Assembly: GCA_016869375.1 (NCBI GenBank)
Contig: VGEH01000024.1
Span: forward strand, 1 to 40,745
DNA: 40,745 nucleotides
Reading direction: 5' to 3'
Source: Alphaproteobacteria bacterium
GTDB taxonomy: Bacteria; Pseudomonadota; Alphaproteobacteria; SHVZ01
The first letter of the stretch is position 1. Every line of letters starts with the position of its first letter. The position numbers and the translations under genes were made by a program. Below the pieces are notes generated by a model. That model searched no databases. It had not been told where the DNA came from and saw only the letters and a list, made by a program, of their open reading frames with translations. Shown piece by piece: positions 7,616 to 16,476 of this stretch.

Positions 7616-8844
7616 CCGTCACCCTCTCCGACATCGAGGCCGCGGCGAAGGACCTAAAGGATCACATCATCCGCACGCCGACCGTGCCGGCGCCGGCGCT
7701 CTCGGCCGAGACCGGTGCGGAGATCTGGCTCAAGCTCGAGACGCAGCAGCACACCGGCTCCTTCAAGCCGCGCGGCGCCTTCACCAAGATCCAGAGCCTG
7801 ACGGCGGCGCAGCGGAAGGCCGGCGTCGTCGCCATGTCGGCCGGCAATCACGCGCAGGGCGTCGCGTTCTGGGCAGGACGACTCGGCATTCCGGCGACCA
7901 TCGTTATGCCGAAGATGACACCCTTCTCGAAGGTCGAGCGCACCCGCGCGCTCGGCGCCAGGGTCGCGCTTCACGGCGACAATCTGAGCGAAGCCGCGGC
8001 CCATGCCGAAGAACTGTCGCGAAAGAACGGCCTCACCTTCGTCCATCCTTATGACGACGAGAAGGTGATCGCGGGCCAGGGCACGCTGGCGCTCGAGATC
8101 CTCGCCGACGCGCCCGATCTCGACTGCCTCGTCATCCCGATCGGCGGCGGCGGCATGGCCTCGGGCATCGCGGTCGCCGCCAAGGCGCTGAAGCCCGGCA
8201 TCGAGATCGTCGGCGTCCAGGCGCGTCTCTACCCGGCAATGACCGAGGTGCTGCGCAACCAGCCGCCGACATCGGGCGGCGACACGCTGGCCGAAGGCAT
8301 CGCCGTCAAGTCGCCCGGCGTGATCACGCGCGCGATCATCGGCGAGCATGTGTCCGAGATCCTCCTGGTCGAGGAGAGCGCGATCGAGCGCGCCGTCCAG
8401 CGCCTGGCCGAAACCCAGAAGATCGTCGCCGAGGGCGCCGGTGCCGCCGGCGTCGCCGCCATCCTCGGCGACCCGAGCCGTTTCCGCGGCAGGCGCGTAG
8501 GCACGATCATCTGCGGCGGCAACATCGACTCACGCATTCTCGCCTCGGTGCTGATGCGCGGCCTCGTGCGCGACGGACGTATGGCGCGGATCCGGGTCGA
8601 GCTTTCGGATGCGCCGGGCCGCCTCGCCGCGGTCGCCAGCTTGATCGCCGAGGCCGGCGGCAACATCGTCGAGTGCTATCATCAGCGCTTGTTCCAGGAT
8701 GTGCCTATCAAGCACGCCGAGCTCGACGTGGTGATCGAGACTCGCGACGCCGATCATGTCCGCGAGATCTTGGATCGGCTCGCCAAGGCCGGCTTCCCGC
8801 CTCGCCTCCTATCGGCAACTAAGGAAGCCGGAGCGGTGCTGTGA
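7612..8844 (+). CDS. ilvA: Threonine ammonia-lyase (threonine dehydratase) with C-terminal ACT domain, 410 aa
   Basis: PLP-dependent enzyme that deaminates L-threonine (often also serine) to 2-oxobutanoate. The PLP lysine is Lys52 in TGSFKPRGA. The phosphate-binding glycine loop IPIGGGGMASG lies around residues 177-187 and the late ICGGNID around 302-308. A single ACT-like domain (about 325-405, beginning MARIRVELSDAPGRLAAV) follows, as in the short catabolic or ACT-regulated form rather than the long biosynthetic IlvA with two regulatory repeats. The start overlaps the acylase stop by four bases. Being last in this operon, it may handle an amino acid released by the acylase, which is inference. 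Confidence 0.88.
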   Translation: MTVTLSDIEAAAKDLKDHIIRTPTVPAPALSAETGAEIWLKLETQQHTGSFKPRGAFTKIQSLTAAQRKAGVVAMSAGNHAQGVAFWAGRLGIPATIVMPKMTPFSKVERTRALGARVALHGDNLSEAAAHAEELSRKNGLTFVHPYDDEKVIAGQGTLALEILADAPDLDCLVIPIGGGGMASGIAVAAKALKPGIEIVGVQARLYPAMTEVLRNQPPTSGGDTLAEGIAVKSPGVITRAIIGEHVSEILLVEESAIERAVQRLAETQKIVAEGAGAAGVAAILGDPSRFRGRRVGTIICGGNIDSRILASVLMRGLVRDGRMARIRVELSDAPGRLAAVASLIAEAGGNIVECYHQRLFQDVPIKHAELDVVIETRDADHVREILDRLAKAGFPPRLLSATKEAGAVL

Positions 8845-9001
8845 CGACCGAATCGCTCAAAATTACGCTAACTTACTTGTGGGGTCAGGCGGGAATCGGC
8901 CAATATTCTCGGAACGTTCCACTAAACCGTTGTTAGCGGTGGGGAAATTCCCCAATATCCGCTCGGGGTGGAGCCGATAGCGCTCGGGCGAGCGAGGTCC
9001 C
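8845..9001 (+). promoter_or_regulatory. motA upstream region with two palindromes and a direct repeat
   Basis: This 157-base gap is the most AT-rich stretch around motA and must hold its promoter. I see a perfect palindrome GGAACGTTCC (8911-8920), a 7+1+7 dyad TGGGGAA-A-TTCCCCA (8940-8954), and a direct repeat CCAATAT followed by CTCGG (from 8900 and again from 8952, 52 bases apart). No clear sigma-54, sigma-28 or sigma-70 hexamer pair was found. A GAGG lies six bases before the motA ATG. Confidence 0.45.
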
Positions 9002-9862
9002 ATGTTTCCGATCATTGGCTGGCTGGTGGTGTTGGGGTGCGTTGCGGGCGGTTACGCCGGCGGCGGTGGGCATTTCGGCGTTCTCTGGCAGCCCTTCGAG
9101 TACGTCATCATCCTCGGGTCTTCGGTCGGCGCCTTCATCGTCGCCAACCCGAAGCATGTGCTGGCCGGCGCCGGCAAGGGCCTGGGCGCCGCGCTCAAGG
9201 GGCCTAAGTACACCAAGGAGCATTATCTCGAGCTGCTCTCGCTCATGTACGCCATCTTCAAGCTGGCGAAGACCAAGGGCATGCTCGCAATCGAAAGCCA
9301 TGTCGAGCGGCCCGAAGAGAGTTCCCTGTTCCAGCAGTTCCCGAAATTCGCCGGCGACCATCATGCGGTCGAGTTCCTCTGCGATTATCTGCGCATGATG
9401 ACGCTCGGAACCGACAATCCGAACGAGATGGAGACGCTGCTCGACGCCGAGATCGAGACCCATCACGGCGAGGAGATGGCGGTCGCCAACGCGGTCCGCA
9501 CCATGGGCGACGGCATGCCGGCCCTCGGCATCGTCGCGGCGGTGCTGGGCGTCATCCACACCATGGGCTCGATCACCGAACCGCCGGAGGTGCTGGGCAA
9601 GCTTATCGGTGCGGCCCTGGTCGGAACCTTCTTCGGGGTCATGGCCGCCTACGGCTTCGTCTCGCCGCTGGCCAATACAATCGAGCAGACGGCCAATGCC
9701 GACGGCAAATACTACCAGTGCATGAAGAGCGGGCTTCTCGCTCACATGCAGGGCTACGCGCCGGCAGTCTCCGTTGAGTTCGCGCGCAAGACGCTGATGT
9801 CCGGTGTCCGGCCGACATTCTACGAGGTTGAAGAAGCGGTCGCGGCGCTGCCGCCGGTCTAA
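9002..9862 (+). CDS. motA: Flagellar motor stator protein MotA, 286 aa
   Basis: Forms the proton-conducting stator with MotB in the inner membrane. Four membrane segments are visible: residues about 3-20, 31-48, 172-190 and 199-221, with the long cytoplasmic loop between the second and third. The two prolines needed for torque generation appear at Pro172 (GMPALGIVAAVLGVI) and Pro221 (VSPLAN). Length matches the family. It precedes motB by six bases (co-transcribed, probably coupled). Its neighbours show that a flagellar cluster starts here. Confidence 0.97.
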   Translation: MFPIIGWLVVLGCVAGGYAGGGGHFGVLWQPFEYVIILGSSVGAFIVANPKHVLAGAGKGLGAALKGPKYTKEHYLELLSLMYAIFKLAKTKGMLAIESHVERPEESSLFQQFPKFAGDHHAVEFLCDYLRMMTLGTDNPNEMETLLDAEIETHHGEEMAVANAVRTMGDGMPALGIVAAVLGVIHTMGSITEPPEVLGKLIGAALVGTFFGVMAAYGFVSPLANTIEQTANADGKYYQCMKSGLLAHMQGYAPAVSVEFARKTLMSGVRPTFYEVEEAVAALPPV

Positions 9863-9868
9863 CTGTCG

Positions 9869-11151
9869 ATGGACAACCAACCCACCATCATCAAGAAGAT
9901 CAAGAAGGGCGGCCACGGCGCGCCGCATGGCGGCGCGTGGAAGGTCGCCTATGCCGACTTCGTGACCGCGATGATGGCGTTCTTCCTTCTCCTCTGGCTC
10001 CTCAACGCGACGACCGAGGAGCAGAAGATGGGCATCTCGAACTATTTCGACCCGACCGCGATCTCGCGCTCGGCCCGTTCGGGCTCGGGCGGCGTGCTCG
10101 GCGGCACCTCGATCACCGTCCCCGGCGCGCTCAAGAGCGCGACCTCGCCGCCGATGATCTCCTCACCGCTCGTCGCCCGCCCCGCGAACGACCCGAGCAA
10201 GGACACCAACCCGGAAGGCGAGGAAGCCCAGCGCGGCATCGGCGACGCCAAGGCCGGCGAGCGCGGCGCGGACGCCAAAGAGTTCATCATGCGCGGGACC
10301 GAGATGCGCCGCCCGGCCGGCCAGGCGGGCAATCCGGGCGAGCCGGGTGCGGCTGGCGATCAGGCCGGAATGGGCCGGGCAGGCTCGACCGGCCAGGAAG
10401 ATGGTCGAGCCGGAACAGCAGCGGACCAGGCAGGCAGCCCGGGCCAGATCGAGGGCCGGGCAACCCCGGCCAGCTGACCCAGGCGCAGATGGCCCAGCTC
10501 CAGCAGATGGCGCAGAGCGGCCAGATCACGCAGGCGCAGCTCGCCTCGCTTTCGCGCGCCCAGCTCGACAGGCTGCTCTCCGACCGGGAAGAGCAGAAGC
10601 TGCGGGAGGCCGCCGAGCAGGTGAAGCAGGCGATCCAGGATCGCATCGATCTCAAGTCGGTCGCCGAGAACGTGAAGCTCGAGATCACGCCGGAAGGGCT
10701 GCGTATCCAGCTGATCGACCAGGATCAGCGCTCAATGTTCCCGCTCGGCAGCGCCAACATGCAGGACTCGGCCCGGAAGCTGATGGAAGAGGTGGCGAAA
10801 GCCATTGCCTCGCTTCCCAACAAGATCACGATCTCAGGCCATACGGACTCGACACCGTTCAAAGGCGGCGTCGGCGGCTACTCCAACTGGGAGCTCTCCG
10901 CCGATCGGGCCAATGCCAGCCGCCGCGCGCTCGTCGCCAGCGGCGTTTCTGACTCGCGCCTCGAACTCGTTGTCGGCAAGGCCGACAAGGACCCGCTCTT
11001 CCCGAACGACCCGGCGGCCGCCCAGAACCGGCGCATCTCGATCGTCGTGCTTCGTGACAAGCCGTCCGCCGCGGCGGCGCCGGCCGCGCCGCCGCGTCAG
11101 CAGAGCCAGGTGACGCCGCCGTCGTCCCCGCAGCCGACGGCACGGCCTTAG
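9869..11151 (+). CDS. motB: Flagellar motor stator protein MotB, one-base frameshift near 10453
   Basis: MotB anchors the stator to peptidoglycan and carries the proton-binding Asp. The N-terminal part (9869-10477 frame) has the basic start, then the single membrane helix AYADFVTAMMAFFLLLWLL with the essential Asp30. After a Gly-rich linker the frame stops at 10475-10477, but the -1 frame continues from about 10455 with a Gln-rich segment and a complete OmpA-like peptidoglycan-binding domain (ISGHTDSTPF ... NRRISIVVL) to 11151. One extra G in the GGG at 10453-10455 would give an uninterrupted 427-residue protein. Both halves are otherwise intact, so a sequencing error is likelier than a true pseudogene. 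The linker (about residues 150-200) is built of G-X-Y-like units (GQAGNPGEPGAAG) and is longer than in standard MotB. Confidence 0.9.
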
Positions 11152-11170
11152 GGCCGCCCCGGCCTCGACC

Positions 11171-11905
11171 GTGCGGATTGCAGCGCCGCCTCTCGTCCTC
11201 CATCGAACGCTTCCGGCCCCCTGTCCGTATCTCAAGGGCCGTATCGAGCAACGCGTCGTCGTATCGCTCGAGGAAACCCCGGCCGGCACCTTCGATCGCC
11301 TGAGCCGCACCGGATTCCGCCGCAGCCACGCCTTCGCCTACCGGCCAGCCTGCCGCGGCTGCAGCGCCTGCATTCCCATTCGCATCCCAGTAGCCACCTT
11401 CGCCCCCGATCGCACGCAGCGACGCCTCTTCCGGCGCAACACCGACCTCGTCAGCGAGGAAAGACCCGCGATCGCGAATCGCGAGCACTTTTCATTGTTC
11501 AAGTCCTATGTCGTCGACCGTCACAGCGACGGCGACATGGCGAGCATGACCTTCGGTGATTTCCGCTCGATGATCGAGGATGCGGTCGAAGGCACGCGGA
11601 CCATCGAGCATCGCGACGCGAGCGGCCGGTTGGTGGCCGTTGTCCTCATCGATCGCCTGTCCGACGGGCTCTCCGCCGTCTACAGCTTCTTCGATGCCAC
11701 GCAGCCGCGCCGCAGCCTCGGAACCCATGTGGTCCTCGACATGATCGAGCGCTCGAAGGCTGAAAGCCTCGCCTACGTCTATCTCGGCTATTGGATCGCC
11801 GACAGCCGTAAGATGGCCTACAAGATCAAGTTCAGGCCCTCCGAAGTGATGGTCGCCGGATCGTGGCGGCCCTTCGCGGAGGCCGTGGGAGGAGCAGGCG
11901 GATGA
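11171..11905 (+). CDS. bpt: Aspartate/glutamate leucyltransferase (bacterial arginyl/leucyl-tRNA-protein transferase), 244 aa
   Basis: Transfers Leu from Leu-tRNA to N-terminal Asp or Glu, which marks proteins for ClpS/ClpAP under the N-end rule. The family's N-terminal cysteine motif is visible: CPY at residues 18-20 and CRGCSAC at 61-67, then FRRNTDL and the C-terminal acetyltransferase-like core with VYLGYWI and KMAYKIKF. Length is normal. The start is a GTG at 11171, 19 bases after motB. Its stop overlaps the next start (ATGA at 11902-11905). Linkage to motB is probably incidental. Confidence 0.92.
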   Translation: MRIAAPPLVLHRTLPAPCPYLKGRIEQRVVVSLEETPAGTFDRLSRTGFRRSHAFAYRPACRGCSACIPIRIPVATFAPDRTQRRLFRRNTDLVSEERPAIANREHFSLFKSYVVDRHSDGDMASMTFGDFRSMIEDAVEGTRTIEHRDASGRLVAVVLIDRLSDGLSAVYSFFDATQPRRSLGTHVVLDMIERSKAESLAYVYLGYWIADSRKMAYKIKFRPSEVMVAGSWRPFAEAVGGAGG

Positions 11906-12990
11906 GGCGGCGGTCCTTTCTCGGCGCGGCCGGCGCCGGCGTCACGGCATCGGCCCTGGTGCGCTCCGCGACCGCGCAGACCCGCACCGAGTGGCGCATG
12001 GTCACGTCGTGGCCCAAGGACATGCCCGGCCTCGGCACCGGCGCCGAGCGCTTCGCCCGCCGGGTCGGCGAGATGTCGGGCGGACGGCTGGTGATCCGCG
12101 TTCATCCGGCGGGAGAGCTTGTGGCGCCGCTTCAAGGCTTCGACGCCGTCGCCAACGGCACGGCCGAGATGTCCCACGGCATCGCCTATCACCACACCGA
12201 GAAGTCGAAGGCCTTCGCCTTCTTCGCCGCGGTACCATTCGGCCTCACCGCCGAGGAGCACGTCGCCTGGCTTCGTCATGGCGGCGGGCAGCGCCTGTGG
12301 GACGAGCTGGCCGAGCCCTTCGGCGTGAAGCCGATCCTTTGCGGCGGCACCGGTGCGCGCATGGCCGGCTGGTTCCGAAAGGAGATCAAGAAGGTCGACG
12401 ACTTGAAGGGACTGAAGATTCGCAGCGCCGGCTTCGGGGCGCAGGTCTTCGAGAAGCTCGGCGCAAAATCGGTGCGCGTGCCGGTCGGCGAGATCGCCGA
12501 TGCCTTCCAGGCGAAGGCGATCGATGCCGCCGACGGTTTCGGCCCCGCCGCAGATCTCGGCCTCGAGCTGCACAAATCCGCACGCTTCTACTACTGGCCC
12601 GGCGTGCACGAGCCCTCGGTCGCGGTCGAGCTCCTGGTCTCGAAGGCCAAGTTCGACGCGCTCGCCCCCGACCTCCGAGCTATTCTCGATGCCGCAGCGG
12701 CGGCCGAGAATGCCGAGATCCTGGCCGAGCTCGCCTTCCGCGCCGGCCCCGCGCTTCAGACGCTGACCGGACAGAACGGCACGCAGCTGCGCCAGATGCC
12801 GCGAGAGGTCTTGATCGCCCAGGGCAATGCCTCAGGCCAGCTCATGCGTGAGCTTGCCGAGGACGCCGACCCGCAAGTGAGGAAGGTGGCGCAAGTTTAT
12901 CTTGCGCAACGCCGCGACCTGATTGCCTGGACGCGAACGGCCGATCAGGGCTTTGCGACGGCGCGCGAGCTCAAATACGCTTACCCCTAA
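11902..12990 (+). CDS. TRAP-type transporter solute-binding protein (DctP family), 362 aa
   Basis: Periplasmic binding protein for an organic acid or similar solute. A twin-arginine-like signal ([12 protein letters not shown], ending around ATAQ, residue 26) leads into a DctP fold: [27 protein letters not shown], the central [14 protein letters not shown] segment with the arginine that binds carboxylates, and [20 protein letters not shown] chose ATG 11902 over the upstream ATG 11863: it has a GGGAGGAG ribosome-binding site and gives a start right at the signal peptide. No DctQ or DctM membrane gene is next to it, so it is an orphan in this window. It converges with parC, whose stop overlaps by three bases. 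Confidence 0.88.
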   Translation: MRRRSFLGAAGAGVTASALVRSATAQTRTEWRMVTSWPKDMPGLGTGAERFARRVGEMSGGRLVIRVHPAGELVAPLQGFDAVANGTAEMSHGIAYHHTEKSKAFAFFAAVPFGLTAEEHVAWLRHGGGQRLWDELAEPFGVKPILCGGTGARMAGWFRKEIKKVDDLKGLKIRSAGFGAQVFEKLGAKSVRVPVGEIADAFQAKAIDAADGFGPAADLGLELHKSARFYYWPGVHEPSVAVELLVSKAKFDALAPDLRAILDAAAAAENAEILAELAFRAGPALQTLTGQNGTQLRQMPREVLIAQGNASGQLMRELAEDADPQVRKVAQVYLAQRRDLIAWTRTADQGFATARELKYAYP

Positions 12991-15218
12991 ACAGGTCTGA
13001 ACCTGTTGTTGCTCGGGAAGCCGCGCGGCGGCAGGCGGCCGGACTGGGCCCGCTTGCCGACCCATTCGGCGATATCGGTCTCGGTCCGGGTCTTGCCGCC
13101 GGCCTGAATCCACGACAGCCCCTGCTTCAGCGTGAAGGTGATCGCGTCCTTGAGGCCGCCATCCTTGTACTTCTGCAGGGTGACGCCGCGGCCGCGCGCC
13201 ATCACCGGCACCTCGTCGAGCATGAAGATCAGGAGCTTTCGGTTCTCGCCTATCGTCGCGATCGCATCACCGACGACGTGGATCGCGACCACGGCGCGCG
13301 CGCCTTCGGCCAGCGACATGACCTGCTTGCCGGCGCGCGTCTGCGCCACGACCTCTGCCTCTTCGACGATGAAGCCGCGACCGTCGTCGGAAGCGACCAG
13401 CAGCTTGCCGCCCTCCGGCCGGTGCAGCATGACAATGACGATCTCGTGCTCGTTCGGAAGGTCGATCATCAGGCGCAGCGGCTCGCCGAAACCGCGCCCG
13501 CCGGGCAGCTTGTCGACAGGCATCGAGTAGAAGCGGCCGTTCGAGGCGAAGATCAGCAGGCGATCCGTCGTCTCGCAGCGGATCACGAAGCGGCTGTGAT
13601 CGCCTTCCTTGTACTTGATCTCGCCTTCGTTCTCGATGTGCCCCTTGGCGGCACGGACCCAGCCCTTGTCGGAGACGATCACCGTCACCGGCTCTCGCTC
13701 GACCATCGCCTCCAGCGGCACCTCGGCGATCGCCGGCGCGTCCGCGATCTCGGTGCGGCGCTTGCCGAGCGGCGTGTTGAGGGCGAAACGCTTCTTCACG
13801 TCGCCGATCTCCTCGGCGATCTTCACCCAGCGCCGCGGCTCCTTCGCCAGCAGGTCGACGAGGTCGGCCTTCTCCGCCGACAGCTCCTTGTGCTCTTTGC
13901 GGATCGCCTGCTCTTCGAGCTTGCGCAATGCGCGGAGCCGCATGTTGAGGATCGCCTCGGCCTGGATGTCGCTCAGCTTGAAGCGTTTCATCAGGACCGG
14001 CTTCGGCTGGTCCTCCTCGCGGATGATGCGGATGACCTCGTCCAGGTTCTTGTAGGCGATCAGGTAGCCGGACAGGATCTCGAGCCGCCGCTCGATCTTC
14101 TCCAGGCGGTTCTTCGTGCGCCGCGTGAGCACGACATGCCGGTGATCGAGGAACGCTCGGAGCGCCGCCCTCAGATCGAGCACGCCCGGTGTGCCGTCGG
14201 CGCCGAGCACGTTGAGGTTTAGCGGTATCCGCACCTCGAGATCGGTCTGACGGAACAGCGTCTCCATCAGCATCTCGGGCTCGATCGTGCGGCTCTTCGG
14301 CTCGAGCACGAGGCGGACCTCGTCGGTCGACTCGTCGCGGATATCGGCGAGCGCCGTCAGCTTCTTCTCGGCCAGCAGCTCGGCGATCTTCTCGATCAGA
14401 CGCGACTTCTGCACCTGATACGGAATCTCGGTGACGACGACCTGATACTGGCCGTGGCTGAACTTCTCCGTCTTCCAGCGCGCACGCAGGCGGAAGCTGC
14501 CGCGGCCGGTCTTGTAGGCCTCGACGACACTCGCCTGCGGCTCGACCAGGATGCCGCCGGTCGGGAAGTCCGGCCCTTTCACCTTCTGCACCAGGGTTTC
14601 GATGCTGGCGTTCGGGTGCTTGATCAGGTGGATGGCCGCGTCGCAGAGCTCGGCGACGTTGTGCGGCGGGATCGAGGTCGCCATGCCGACCGCGATGCCC
14701 TGCGCGCCGTTCGCCAGCAGGTTCGGGAAGGCCGCCGGCAGCACCATGGGCTCGCTGCCGTCACCGTCGTAGGTCGAGCGGAAATCGACCGCGTCCTCGT
14801 CGATCCCCTGCAGAAGCAGCTCGGCGACCGCGGTCAGCTTCGCCTCGGTGTAGCGCATCGCCGCGGCGTTATCGCCGTCGATATTTCCGAAGTTCCCCTG
14901 CCCGTCGACCAGCGGGTAGCGCTGGGCGAAGTCCTGCGCGAGGCGAACCAGCGCCTCATAGACCGCGACGTCGCCATGCGGGTGGTACTTGCCGATGACG
15001 TCGCCGACGACGCGCGCCGACTTCTTCGGTCCGCCGGTCGAGGCAAGGCCAAGCTCGCGCATCGCATACAACAGCCGGCGATGAACCGGCTTCAGGCCAT
15101 CGCGCACATCCGGCAGCGAGCGCGCCATGATGGTCGACAGCGCATAGGACAGATATCGCTCGCTCAGTGCCTCGGCGAGCTGCGTCGGGCGAATATCGCC
15201 TTCAGGAGCCGCAACCAT
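12987..15218 (-). CDS. parC: DNA topoisomerase IV subunit A, 743 aa
   Basis: Cuts and rejoins DNA in the ParC2ParE2 complex to decatenate chromosomes. Start [14 protein letters not shown], then the winged-helix core with [19 protein letters not shown], the quinolone-determining region [13 protein letters not shown] (80-92) and the catalytic Tyr123 in [12 protein letters not shown] coiled-coil segment with the [20 protein letters not shown] hinge follows, then C-terminal beta-pinwheel blades. The lack of a canonical GyrA box and the length of about 740 favour ParC over GyrA, as does recO next door. The position equal to E. coli Ser80 is Val84. It lies nine bases downstream of recO and should share its transcript. 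Confidence 0.95.
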   Translation of the reverse strand: MVAAPEGDIRPTQLAEALSERYLSYALSTIMARSLPDVRDGLKPVHRRLLYAMRELGLASTGGPKKSARVVGDVIGKYHPHGDVAVYEALVRLAQDFAQRYPLVDGQGNFGNIDGDNAAAMRYTEAKLTAVAELLLQGIDEDAVDFRSTYDGDGSEPMVLPAAFPNLLANGAQGIAVGMATSIPPHNVAELCDAAIHLIKHPNASIETLVQKVKGPDFPTGGILVEPQASVVEAYKTGRGSFRLRARWKTEKFSHGQYQVVVTEIPYQVQKSRLIEKIAELLAEKKLTALADIRDESTDEVRLVLEPKSRTIEPEMLMETLFRQTDLEVRIPLNLNVLGADGTPGVLDLRAALRAFLDHRHVVLTRRTKNRLEKIERRLEILSGYLIAYKNLDEVIRIIREEDQPKPVLMKRFKLSDIQAEAILNMRLRALRKLEEQAIRKEHKELSAEKADLVDLLAKEPRRWVKIAEEIGDVKKRFALNTPLGKRRTEIADAPAIAEVPLEAMVEREPVTVIVSDKGWVRAAKGHIENEGEIKYKEGDHSRFVIRCETTDRLLIFASNGRFYSMPVDKLPGGRGFGEPLRLMIDLPNEHEIVIVMLHRPEGGKLLVASDDGRGFIVEEAEVVAQTRAGKQVMSLAEGARAVVAIHVVGDAIATIGENRKLLIFMLDEVPVMARGRGVTLQKYKDGGLKDAITFTLKQGLSWIQAGGKTRTETDIAEWVGKRAQSGRLPPRGFPSNNRFRPV

Positions 15219-15227
15219 CTCCAGACC

Positions 15228-15971
15228 TCAGACTTCAGCTTTACCAGATATAGTAGACGATCGCCCCAAGCGGTCAACAAATCGTGTCCTAGCCGCCGGA
15301 ATCCCCCGGTTATGCGGTGCGAAGGCGTGTCGCTCGAGGAAGTGGCCGGTCAGCGTCAGCCCCTCCAGGACCGCTTCCGGCCCGCCCTCGCCGCGGCCGA
15401 TCAGGAAGCCGGGCAGGTGCAGCAGGCGGTCGCGATAGGGCTCGCCCGCCGAGAGCGACACCGCCTTGCCGGTGCGCGGCGAGACATAGGCAAGCTCGTC
15501 ATTGCTGCCGGTCGCCGCGCATTGCGAAAGGTCCAGGCCGTAGCCGAGCTCGGCCAGCAGGCCCAGCTCCCAGCCGACATAGGCGGCGGCGAAGACCTCG
15601 GATGAGAGAACCTCGATGAAGGCGAGGAAGCCGTCATAGGCGTGCGGATGCGGCTCACGCTCGGGCAGCGCCTGATCGGCAACCGCGGCGGCCGAGGCGA
15701 GCGCCGCCAGGCGCACCGGATCGTCGATGAAGCGTGCCGACGGCGTATCCGAGACCTCGCACTGCCAGGAGCCGAGATGCTCGGCCAGGCGCGCGCGCCA
15801 AGTCGCGACCACGCGGTTGCCCGGCTCGAACAGCGGTCGCTTGGTCCGCGAGACCCCGCCCTGGACGAGGCCGGCGTGACGGCCCCGCGTGCGTGTCAGC
15901 AGCGAGACAATCAGGGACGTCTCGCCATGCGGCCTGGCGCCCAGCACGAAGGCGTCGTCGGTCCACTCCAT
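15228..15971 (-). CDS. recO: DNA repair protein RecO, 247 aa
   Basis: Mediator protein that helps RecR load RecA on SSB-coated single-stranded DNA. The N-terminal OB-fold is visible (FVLGARPHGETSLIVSLLTR, LVQGGVSR), followed by the helical domain with EVFAAAYVGWELGLLAELGYGLDLSQCAATG. Length is normal. The start overlaps the stop of the ModE-type gene (bases 15969-15973, TGATG), so it is translationally coupled. recO upstream of parC is a familiar alphaproteobacterial order. Confidence 0.93.
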   Translation of the reverse strand: MEWTDDAFVLGARPHGETSLIVSLLTRTRGRHAGLVQGGVSRTKRPLFEPGNRVVATWRARLAEHLGSWQCEVSDTPSARFIDDPVRLAALASAAAVADQALPEREPHPHAYDGFLAFIEVLSSEVFAAAYVGWELGLLAELGYGLDLSQCAATGSNDELAYVSPRTGKAVSLSAGEPYRDRLLHLPGFLIGRGEGGPEAVLEGLTLTGHFLERHAFAPHNRGIPAARTRFVDRLGRSSTISGKAEV

Positions 15972-16318
15972 CAGCGCTCGACCATCCGTCGACGAAGCCG
16001 CGCGACCTCTCCGGAGATCGCCTTGTCAGCTTTCGCCTCCATCCGGCGATAGCTTTCCAGCACCTCCTCGCCGAGACTCGTCAATCGAGCACCGCCACCT
16101 TTGGCGCCGCCCTTAGCCGCCTCGACCAGCGGCGAGCGGAAGCAGCGATTCATCGTCTCTACCAGGAGCCAGGCCCGCCGGTAGCTCATGTCGAGCCGGC
16201 GCCCGGCGGCCGAGATCGACCCGGTCTCGGCGATCGCGGCCAGCAGATCGGCCTTGCCCGGCCCGATCGCGATCTCCTCGCCGGCCATGAGCCGAAGACG
16301 AAGCCTAGCCTTGATCAT
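15971..16318 (-). CDS. ModE N-terminal-type winged-helix DNA-binding protein, 115 aa
   Basis: Consists only of the LysR-like winged helix-turn-helix seen at the start of molybdate regulator ModE: KADLLAAIAETGSISAAGRRLDMSYRRAWLLVETMN (residues 22-57). A Gly-rich wing GGAKGGGARLT follows, then a helical C-terminus. The molybdate-binding TOBE domains of full ModE are absent, so ligand sensing by the known route is not possible. ATG 16318 is chosen because it gives the standard N-terminus and has GAGGA eight bases upstream; a longer frame to 16723 has no such support. Its start overlaps the stop of a 32-codon ORF and its stop overlaps the recO start. No molybdenum genes are nearby, so the target is unknown. 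Confidence 0.85.
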   Translation of the reverse strand: MIKARLRLRLMAGEEIAIGPGKADLLAAIAETGSISAAGRRLDMSYRRAWLLVETMNRCFRSPLVEAAKGGAKGGGARLTSLGEEVLESYRRMEAKADKAISGEVARLRRRMVER

Positions 16319-16413
16319 GAAGCCGTCCTCGATCGGGCTCCGCGGATGAGCTTGTACCGCGGCATGGTCTCGGCAATGGTGACCGGTATGCACGTGCCGA
16401 AAAGGACCGACAT
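16315..16413 (-). CDS. Possible 32-codon leader ORF upstream of the ModE-type gene
   Basis: ATG (complement of 16411-16413) preceded at six bases by GAGGAG, a better ribosome-binding site than that of many genes here. The peptide starts MSVLFGTCIPVTI and ends in a basic tail. Its TGA overlaps the ATG of the ModE-type gene as ATGA, the same coupling used throughout the window. No homology is recognised. It could be a coupling leader peptide or chance. The 63 bases between it and the divergent gene at 16477 must hold both promoters; I see no clear hexamers there. Confidence 0.35.
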   Translation of the reverse strand: MSVLFGTCIPVTIAETMPRYKLIRGARSRTAS

Positions 16414-16476
16414 CGACTTCTCCTCGGGCGCGGAGGCGATGTTTAGCCCGACGCGCCGGGAGCGGCCAGCCCTCGC

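Noticed and set aside
7612-8844. Serine racemase or long biosynthetic IlvA
   Set aside because: One C-terminal ACT-type domain and about 410 residues fit the ACT-containing threonine ammonia-lyase; racemases lack this domain and long IlvA has two regulatory repeats.
10448-10470. Programmed -1 frameshift in motB
   Set aside because: There is no X XXY YYZ slippery heptamer and no clear downstream pseudoknot. A missing G fits better, although it is not proven.
12987-15218. Identification as gyrase subunit A
   Set aside because: Length near 743, no evident GyrA box in the C-terminal part and location next to recO favour ParC.
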